NCBI GenBank assembly: GCA_012934845.2
Contig: WNNJ02003746.1
Coordinates: 1-64,000, forward strand
Direction of reading: 5' to 3'
Origin: Pomphorhynchus laevis
Taxonomy: Eukaryota; Acanthocephala; Palaeacanthocephala; Echinorhynchida; Pomphorhynchidae
Length of the DNA: 64,000 nt
The notes beneath the pieces are model-generated. The model searched no databases. It saw only the letters and a program-made list of their open reading frames with translations, and was not told where the DNA came from. The first letter of the stretch is position 1, and each line of letters begins with the position of its first letter. The position numbers were made by a program, and so were the translations under genes. Below, one piece after another: positions 56,180 through 64,000 of the stretch.

Positions 56180-57530
56180 AACGCGTCACACCATATAACC
56201 ATGTATAATTCGCTCTAGCATTCTAAAACATAAGCAAGTAATACTTACTGGTCTATAATTGTCTACTGAATATCTATCACCCTTTTTGAAAATAAGGTGA
56301 ATGATCGATTGCTTCCACTCTTTTGGAAGAGTCGTATCAATAATAGATTGTCGAAATATGTTACAAAGTGGTGTATATATTGAGTCTGCTATTCGACGAA
56401 GATATATCGAAGGTAACAAATCAGCACCTTTGGAGTTTGTCTCTTTAAGACGATGCAGTTCAGCTAAAACTTTCTCATGAGTTATCAAATTAGCTATGTC
56501 TAAACTAGGATATGAAACACTAGCACCTCTTATCGTCTCACTGTTCTAGATAGGTTCAGAATACTCGTTTGTAGTCTCTTTGTCCAAGTAAAAATGTCTT
56601 AAGAACATCTCAGCAAGGTCGTCTTCAATAACGCTATCAAAATATTGGCCAATTGTTTTATTAGCGTTCCTACTACTATTCACATATAGAAAGAGAGCTT
56701 TGGGATCATGTCTACAACTATGAGCTAGACCATTTTCAAATAAATAGCGCTTATGTCGTTTTAAAGAATTGAAGAAATTTCTCGCCTGCTTATAAACACC
56801 ATATTCACAAAACCCACCCTTAAAGCATTTGAAACTGAAGTCACGAGCCTTCATCGCAGTAGCCAGCTCAGTATCAAACCAACAAGCGCTTTTCCGACTA
56901 GTCTTAGACTTCAAAGGTGAGAATTTTACCATTAGAGAATAAAGCGTCACGCGAAAATGATCCCAGGCCTCGTCAACTCCGACAACAATCGGATCAGGCC
57001 AACTTACTCTATGCAGCTTTGATGTAATAACATCATAGTTCGCCCGAAAGACATTAATCTGACGTTTGTACCGAGCATGATGAAACACCCTCATTTGTAT
57101 ATTTAGCAAAACTTTAACTACACAGTGATCAGACAAACCAACAGGAGAATCATATTGGATACTACTGATTAATTGACTGTTTGTCGATAGGCAAAGATCA
57201 AGAAGGGAAGAACTACAACTTGAAAAGCGAGTATGTACATCAACAAATTGAGCAAGACCACAATAAGTAAAACACTCCATAAGGTCACAAGATTCACTAT
57301 CACAAGTAGGAAGAACCGTATTCGAAGTCCATTCAACATCTGGCATATTCAGATCCCCGATTGTCTTCTCGCGTATACAACTCTATCTCTTCAATGAGTT
57401 TCTTAGATATTGCCTTAGGAGCACGATACACAAGACTCAGTATGATGGGTGAGCTGTTATCAAACTTCACCTGACACCACAAACTCTCAACTCTATCAAT
57501 AGACGACTTACTCAAAACACGCACAATTTA
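56180..57530 (-). mobile_element. LINE H, CR1-like, truncated at both ends
   Basis: Close to LINE F and B. Frames: 57524-57333 (VESLWCQVKFDNSSPIILSL), 57346-56546 (MPDVEWTSN, SSLLDLCLSTNSQL, GLSDHCVVKV, WFDTELATAMKARD, linker) and 56488-56186 (RT fingers FKKGDRYSVDNYRPVSI). A small deletion just before the GDLN motif shifts the frame near 57340, and a stop separates 56546 from 56488. The RT palm is cut off by K3, and the endonuclease start is missing at about the same residue as in LINE F. Confidence 0.85.
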
Positions 57531-57739
57531 TCTATTAATACTTTTTAAATAAAAGATTTTTGCAATCGATGAGTTAATATCTTTCGAAAAAGTATTTTAC
57601 GATTCCAGTTACCGCTATTGTCACTGATTTATTCATTTTAATACTTTATTAAATTTGAAAATGTTATCATATCTATAAGCAGGTTTGAACATGCTCTATC
57701 AAATAGCATTTAGTGCAAAAAACCATAATTTTTTTATAT
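57531..57739. other. Short AT-rich spacer
   Basis: Nothing recognised between LINE H and LINE D. Confidence 0.5.
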
Positions 57740-57769
57740 CATTAATAGACAATACGATGTTCAAAAGAA

Positions 57770-58620
57770 TCACAACGCCATCGCCTCCACAACCCAAGCA
57801 GTGTTCCTTTGTTGGATGACTATGCTCAGCCGCTGGATCAGATAGCTACTTGCTTTTGCGCAGCCTGTTGTTCTTTTCAGCATGCCGGTTAGGTGTGCGA
57901 TGAAGGATTTTGTTGATGGGCCGTATGCACCGAATGTTTCGATCGCAACCTGCTGAAATTCGTATATTCTCTGGTCGACGCACGCATACTTAGTCGTTTT
58001 CCGTGCTTCGACGAGTCCGGCCAGCTCTCCAGTACCGGCAGCACCATGCATAGCGTAGCTGGCGGTCATAGGTGGAGGCCGTCTGTCCATGACATAACGA
58101 ACAACCATCGGGACGCTTGCCGCCGTCATGCGCAAGGCAACTCGGCTCTAAGCGGCATGGTATTTCAGCGCTACAGAGCGCTTGTTGCAGTAGCTTGTTT
58201 ATCTTTGCATGTCGAGAATGTCGAGCTTTGCTCTGTTTACAGTCAAGTCCGTGGTTGCCGAACACATCTGACTTGTCAACACACACATGTGAACTTTCTA
58301 GCGATAGGAACACCTAGTATCATGCCAACCGATATTGTAAAAGTTGTGTCTTCATGCGGGTGCCAGCCGCTGTGATCGGCAGTGTCTGCAGAAAGAATTC
58401 AGACTCTGGTGTAGACACAGCTAACAAGCGGGATATGTCCCTCGTTGTCCCATAGTTCTGTAGAAGACATTGAAACTTGGCGAGCTGTTGTGGTTCGGTT
58501 CATCGTCTTTGAGTGTTTAAGTCCGACGGAACCGGAGACAACGGACATGACGACCATTATTCGACCGCGATTGCGAAAAGTGGATCTGCCCTACCGTTGG
58601 CATTAAGACTCCATCTCCCT
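57770..58620 (-). pseudogene. LINE D zinc finger and restriction-like nuclease
   Basis: Pieces in order: LPITAAGTRMKTQLLQYRL (about 58370), NHGLDCKQSKARHSRHAKIN (58260 on; HG...C...RHSRH is the conserved CCHC-type finger end), EPSCLAHDGGKRPDGCSL (RPDG with the first nuclease Asp), then frame 58135-57770 with GLVEARKTTKYACVDQRIYE, VAIETFGAYG and LIQRLSIVIQQRNTAWVV. The order finger, RPD(G), K...Y, ...ET...G and QR matches the C-terminal nuclease of RLE-type LINEs. Frame changes break it, and the middle with the second Asp is not clearly readable. Confidence 0.75.
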
Positions 58621-58633
58621 AGCAGCCACTCCT

Positions 58634-60208
58634 TCAGATCGTGTTGTCTGGACAGAGATGATCAAAATGATGGAATGGCCATTTGCTAGCAATGGATATT
58701 CCGATCCCTCCGAGATTGATTGGTAGAGTTGCCTGGGACCAGGCATGTGCGGTTAATTTTAAGTTCAGAATACTCGACAGTATAGAATGTAACACATCAT
58801 CGTGATCATTTAATCGAGTGCTCAGAAAACAAGGGTAGCATCGAAGTAGTTTCGACATCTTAGGAAGACTAAGGCATCGACGCAGAAGAATCAATGCGTC
58901 CTGCCGGGCTAAACAGGAAATACGCTCTCGTGTTAAGCGTAACTCTTCTGCTGCTGAGTCCAATACAGCATCAAACGACGCTATGGTTTCGCCGAAGGGC
59001 ACTCCTAGCAAATATGCATCCGTATGCTCCACGACTACAGCATCCGGTAGGACTGAAAGAAGAAGACCCTGAACGGCTGGATCATGGGAGATGATATCGC
59101 ATTTAGCGGTGTTTAGTTTCAAATCCAAAGAAGCTGCTTCTTCAGGTATCATGTATCACTAACGAAAATTTCAAGGGGCCAAGAGGGTATCCTTGTTGAA
59201 CGCCTTCCTCTGACAAGATATGCGAGATTCCCATCAACAGGAGACTTGGTTGATCGTAGCATGCTCGCACGAACGAGAAAATTTCTGGAATATACCGTTG
59301 TGTGCAGTTTTAAACTGCATCTCTGCTTATTGTATTGAAGGCATTTTCAAAATCCATCTTCACGAGTCCTTTATTACCGGCCAGTTCATTTTTATGAAAC
59401 ATCGAGCGGCGTGAGTGGCCGCTTCCAGTCCTCCAGAAACATCTACGCCCAGGTGGTGGGGTAAAATGTGATCAGCCAAAGTTTCGGTAATAGGCGAGCA
59501 CACTATTTTCGAAACTAACCTTCTCAGAACGCATCCGATTGCGATTGATCTGATTCCGCTTGACTTTTTCCGCAACGGGATAAGACGCGCTCTGCAAAAA
59601 TATTTGCTCACGTTGCGCGGTACCGCACTAGTCAGTACCAAAAGTGAAACTTTGCATAGGTTTTTGACCCATCTTTTAGCGGAGACCTCGCTTGATGGGT
59701 CCGTCAGATCATTTAGATGAAGTGGTGTCAGGCCATCGACACCACCTGATGAAGCATTAGGAAAGGAGCGGATAGCCCGCACGACCACATCGCACGTAAT
59801 TATTGGTGGATCGCAAAGAAGTTGAACTGGAGTGGCGGTATGTCGAGGTACTGGGACAGCAATGCTTATAGTTAGTTGATTGGACGACTTTTGTTCTGGA
59901 GGCTTCTCGCAAAGTTGATCAAACATAATATCATCTAGCTGGACAACTTGATCGTTGCTGCCGAGCAACCGCATTGCGCCACGAATGTCTCCGTCCTCTA
60001 ACTTTTCCAAAACACGTATACGCAAACACTCCTCAGATGGTGTATCACTGTGTGTTGGACGATTGTTCGCCTCATACGAAATCTGATTCGCTACGGCTAA
60101 CACTGAGAACGAGTTACACGCTTCCTTGAGATTCGCAAGACTTGTTTTGGCACAGTCTTGCCTTGTCTTGCTGGGAACTCTCAGCACATTTATATCGCAG
60201 CACAGCAA
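58634..60208 (-). pseudogene. LINE D reverse transcriptase, motif C deleted
   Basis: First frame (to 59360): VVVRAIRSFPNASSGGVDGL, LTPLHLNDLTDPS, IRSIAIGCVLRRLVSKIVC. Next, in broken frames, motif A KMDFENAFNTISRD (about 59345) and motif B EGVQQGYPLGPLKFSLVIHD (about 59200). Then the reading jumps directly to LDLKLNTAKCDII (59130), so the catalytic YxDD segment, about 40 residues in relatives, is gone. The thumb frame 59152-58634 continues ALILLRRCLSLPKMSKLLR and LPINLGGIGI. It would be the polymerase for target-primed copying, but cannot work. Confidence 0.8.
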
Positions 60209-60930
60209 CCTGGACCAGGATTCACTGTTGGACTAACTGCACACGAAATCAGACAATAGGAGCGACAAATGTTCAAGCATTGTGAAACCCGCTGCACGTG
60301 GAATGCGTCGAACAATTCGTATACTGCTTCGCAATAGCGTATCCGTCCTTTACCATACGTCGTACTAGTCACAATCGCTAATGTGGTCCACCGCCTCTGA
60401 AATGCCAGTTATATATTGATCTGGGTCAATCTCGTTTGCGGGAAGAGCACCGTTGGCAGCAGGTTGACCAGATCCCGGACATCCGTGAGCGTATCCATGT
60501 TTCCGAAGCAGCCTATTCGTTGTAGCTGCGAATAATCTTAAACAGACAACGCAGCGCGCTTAGCGAGTACGTTTCCGCTGCCAAAGCATAGCTGGATCAG
60601 TATAACACTCTGTATTCTCCACTGATTGCACATGATCAGACAGACAATTCGGTTGTTCGACCACTCGATTTAGCCCTGATGACACAGCCCGAAGGAAATC
60701 ACCAGCAGTATCCGAGATGTCAACGGTATCCGGTCGTACGTCTACACTAATTGCTCCTGTAATTGGTTCGAGTCGATTATTCGGTTTAAGACTCAATTCA
60801 GAAACATCGACAACTGTGTGGCGCGATAAATGACAATGTGCAATCGATTTAGACGTCACATTAAAGCTGTGAGGATCGACGCCGGAGAATCTCGACGGCG
60901 GAGTTGAATCGTCCATTGTTCGGAAATTAC

Positions 60931-61089
60931 AATCTGAAAGCTGTATGATTGTATGTAGTTATAATCAAGAAAGTTTTTACCTAAACTTCATAAATGATTT
61001 ATTCGTCAAATAGAAATGGTATAAATAATAACTAATAGATTGAAACTAGGAACTCATGTTAGTTTATGGTACAAATGTTATAGTAATTA
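60931..61089. other. Short AT-rich spacer
   Basis: Possible LINE D 5' UTR next to MDDSTPP, then AAT repeats of the M2 tail. Nothing else. Confidence 0.4.
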
Positions 61090-61450
61090 ATAATAATAAT
61101 GTTGAGATTTATTAAGACCACTTTGCCTTTCAGCTTGGGTCAAACAAACAAGGACAAACTGATTTGCAAATAAATTGGAAAAATTGAATAGAAAATTCTG
61201 CAATAAACATTCAAAATAGTTGATTGTTGAATATCAAATTTATGGACCGGTGCTAACCGGTCAATACTACTGAGTGATAATTTTGATAAGTATACACATG
61301 TAAAGACGTGAAAAAGTGATTGACAACATTCAGAACAGTAAAGACAATTACAAGTCAAAGATCTTTCATGAATCATTACGCGTTTCACACAAATTTTAGC
61401 GTGATATCCATGTAATGATGCACGCCTAATAAGAGGTATCTTACTATAAA
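61090..61450 (-). mobile_element. LINE M2, 3' end fragment
   Basis: Frame 61388-61140 contains VMIHERSLTCNCLYCSECC and SLFHVFTCVYL, preceded by GYHAKICVKR, matching the M1 C-terminus (GYHPKFCKKGRIIHERSSTC). It is a Cys/His-rich end, probably zinc-binding. Then the 3' hairpin GCT-GAAA-GGC (61134-61125) and an AAT repeat tail. The 5' remainder is absent. Confidence 0.7.
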
Positions 61451-61664
61451 AGGTATTTCTCCAATTCGCTTGATAATAATAATTTTAATAATAATGGTAT
61501 AAAAAATGGTATAAATAATAGTCATATTAACTAATAGATTGAAACTAGGAACTCATGTAATTGCTAATTAACAATTACTCATGTAATTGTTGATTGTGTA
61601 ATCATGTAATTATGTAATTAATAATCAATTAGTTACATAATTATGTAACGAAAAAAATAATATT
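61451..61664. other. AT-rich spacer with inverted repeats
   Basis: GTAATTG...CAATTAC and GTTACATAATTATGTAAC self-complementary pieces; no gene. Confidence 0.5.
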
Positions 61665-62191
61665 ATTTATTAAAAAAAGAAAAGTTAATTTACAGAAATT
61701 AGGTTCCCGTAAACGGGCCTATAAATGAGATTTATTGTCAGGAAAGATTGGATGTCTTCTACTTGATCGCGGCATTCGCAGACATAGTAAAGAAGCACGT
61801 GCAATTGAAAAGCTAATCTTGCGTTTAAGGTGAACCAATACATCACCATATTTTTCTGATTTTAACCTCGATGATATCGAGGCAATGTCCTTGAGTAGCT
61901 TAAGAGCTCGCGGTCCAACTCCTCCTGATGATGAAAAAATTAATGGTATAAACTTGCTTTCTTCCACACTGACAATTCTTTCATTGTATTTGCTGTTTTT
62001 GCGATTTTCATGTCGATGTAGTCGATGGTTGTCGTTGTCGATGTCGTCGATGGTTTTCGTTGTCGATTGTAAGATGGAAAATTGTATGTAATAATGGTTG
62101 TCGTCAAAGGGTATACTTCAAGTCCTTGCCAAATTGTGTATATTAATTGTATAGAATGTATTTACTTTAGATTGTATGTTTATTAGAAACC
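61665..62191 (-). mobile_element. LINE E3, short internally deleted derivative
   Basis: Minus strand: a 5' terminal leader GGTTTCTAATAAACATACAA at 62191, about 100 bp of UTR related to LINE C2 (shared CAATCTAAAGTAAATACA and ATTCTATACAA), a GTCGAT-rich repeat (about 61985-62080), the end of the E-type nuclease frame (61967-61719, FIPLIFSSSGGVGPRAL and FSIARASLLCLRMPRSSRR), and the 3' UTR hairpin (61717-61706) with tail. Everything between the 5' UTR and the last 80 codons is missing, giving a 530-bp unit with both ends. Confidence 0.7.
61985..62080. repeat. GTCGAT-rich short tandem repeat
   Basis: TGTCGATG, TAGTCGATGG and TTGTCGATG variants repeated within E3, between the 5' UTR-like part and the nuclease end. 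Confidence 0.7.
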
Positions 62192-64000
62192 AAATTTTTT
62201 TTGTAATTGTTAATAATGTAATAATAATTTTGTAATAATATTAATAATCTAATTACTAATTTAGCAAACGTGATATTATGGGATATTCAAATATTGTAAA
62301 AATTGGTTGCAAAAGCGTTATTCATCTAAATGCAATTCGTATATCTAGCACCACATTTTAAAGAAGTGAAGTAAACACGTTTACAAAATATTCACAAATA
62401 CGGCAAAAGTGACGTTTTGAGTTGTTTTTACTTCAAGACAGTTGTAGAACACAGATTTTAAGTTTCTCTTAATACACATAAAGATAGTATACTCGAAACA
62501 ATTGTGAAAGGACGAATACGCATTTACTAAAGATTTAGAGAAGTCTTTTTTAGCTGTTTTCTAACAATATTTAATATAGTATTTGTTCACTCAGGTTAAA
62601 CCAATGCTATGTACGCGTCTTTCGAAACGAGGATTTTCAAATCATGTGTGATATAAATTCGTACAATTAGTTATATGGCGTAGATTTTGTACTATGACAG
62701 TATGTTTTTCATTCTTAAAACAATAAATAATGCTTTAGATACCTTCGTTATACATTCATACACTTATGCATCTCAAATTATGTCAGCACAAATAAAATTT
62801 CAGGGAAATTTTATCGTAAATCATTTTAGCCTACCCACATTATTAAGAAATAAACGATCATAACAAATAACGCTTTGTTATTTCACGACCTCGGATAGAT
62901 CTATTTAACTATGCTGACAACACAAAACGAACCGTATGAGACAGTATACAAACCCTAATATATTATTATGTAATATAATACTATATAATACTATATATAG
63001 TATATTAATACTTTATATACTGTCTTTTTGCCGATCGTGACATCATTATAATGAGTTCAAAGTGGATCTAAGCTATCTGCCGTTATACCAGTTATATATT
63101 GTCTCCTATTTTGTATTTCTGTTTGTGGTCGATAAATAAAACGTTATATATAGTTCTCCGATATAATCATGCTTGGGTTCATCTCAAGGACTCAAATATT
63201 TAGATTGTAATTAAATATATGTAAGCTGTAAATAATATATTAAATACACAATTTTATTGAAACGTTTCTTCTTCAAGCCGGAATATAGTTATAATTTATA
63301 TACAGTTATATATAGTTATAGTATATATATAATTTTAAAGATAATTTTTATAGGAAACCTCATTAGTAAAATCATTTTGGATATCCTTTAATAGATGCTT
63401 TCATATATTTAGAATTGTAGATTTAAATTCAATTCAGTATCCGCTTCCAATCAAGAAACTAATATAGAATTATTTTATAGGATTATGTATATAATACATA
63501 ATCCTTTAAATTATTTTAACCTAATACATATAGGATTGGATATTTATAGAATTTACAGCATTCTGAATGGACATACTTTGCTAATTATAATCGAGATTTC
63601 ATTACCTGGCGATGCTATTCATTCTGTAAGAAATTAATTTGATTCTAATACACAATATAAGCATTAATGGATTATGCATTTATGAATTTTAAATTTTAAA
63701 TGACAATTAATAAAATAACAACTAAGTTATTCTTAAATTGAATTATATTTTACCAAACGAGATATTGCAAGATTTAATTTCATTACAAAGTTTCCTGTTT
63801 ATGGCAAATAGATGGAAATTCGAAAAATCAGTCAATATTTAATTTTAAGTAAAAGTTAATTGAAATATAGCACTAAAAAAGTTAAAAATAAGTTACCGAA
63901 TTTGATGTTGTTACACCTTAAAATTATTTGAATTTGTTTCTAATAAATCAGATTAAAAATTTATTTCATTCTTAATTCATAGTACGTCTGCAAAATATTA
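62192..64000. other. AT-rich region without gene
   Basis: No coding or RNA gene recognised. It contains a 12-bp palindrome with a 3-nt loop (63479-63490 and 63494-63505) and TATA-rich runs near 62960-63010 and 63300-63330. Confidence 0.5.

Larger units (their letters stand above)
57740..60930 (-). mobile_element. LINE D, RLE-type non-LTR element, nearly complete, decayed
   Basis: Minus-strand order: N-terminal region from MDDSTPPSRF (60916), a basic linker (60372-60190), RT (60208-58634), then a zinc finger and PD-(D/E)XK-like nuclease (58620-57770). Elements with this C-terminus use a restriction-like nuclease rather than an EEP endonuclease. Several frame breaks and a missing motif C make it inactive. 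Base composition is more GC-rich than its surroundings. Confidence 0.85.

Overview
The window is invertebrate-like animal DNA, AT-rich and almost wholly built from non-LTR retrotransposons (LINEs). It holds one clear host gene, an intact RTCB tRNA ligase (12674-14194, minus) that is very close to animal RTCB from end to end. No rRNA, tRNA, operon or CRISPR was seen. The RTCB sequence and the mix of CR1/L2-like, I/Jockey-like and RLE-type LINEs point to a metazoan; I cannot name the phylum.

Layout. 1-600: 360-bp tandem repeat. 598-5283: fold-back LINE A1 (L2-like). 5971-10300: LINE B (CR1-like), with both ORFs open. 10690-11600: LINE A2a. 12012-12042: a hAT-like end. 12674-14194: RTCB. 14620-20410: two I/Jockey-like LINEs (K1 minus, K2 plus) head to head. 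20700-22000: old Ty3/gypsy fossil. 22800-25330: LINE C1. 27049-31100: RLE-type LINE E1 tail to tail with CR1-like LINE F. 31145-34575: LINEs G1/G2 and repeat X, including a 265-bp perfect inverted copy. 34578-34900 and 38735-39080: Ty3/gypsy fossils. 35604-37367: uninterrupted RT ORF (LINE L). 37398-38360: an unidentified acidic repeat-bearing ORF, broken. 39725-42165: LINE A3 (fold-back) and A2b. 43940-44290: LINE N tail. 44720-50600: LINE C2 and C3. 50600-53660: E2, M1, A2c. 54330-57530: K3 and H. 57740-60930: RLE-type LINE D. 61090-62191: M2 tail and a short internally deleted E3. Most of 22000-22800, 25330-27045, 42165-43940 and 62192-64000 shows no gene.

How the parts relate. Three LINE families (A, B, C) start ORF1 with the same four-cysteine module at identical spacing, and B, C and E3 share a 5' terminal leader motif. 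Several families end in their own short hairpin followed by an AAT-rich tail, as expected if the RT recognises a 3' structure. Many element junctions carry perfect short palindromes with 3-5 nt loops, and one LINE was patched with a 265-bp inverted copy of DNA 2.3 kb away. Together these suggest a genome where breaks in LINEs are often healed by snap-back or template-switching synthesis.
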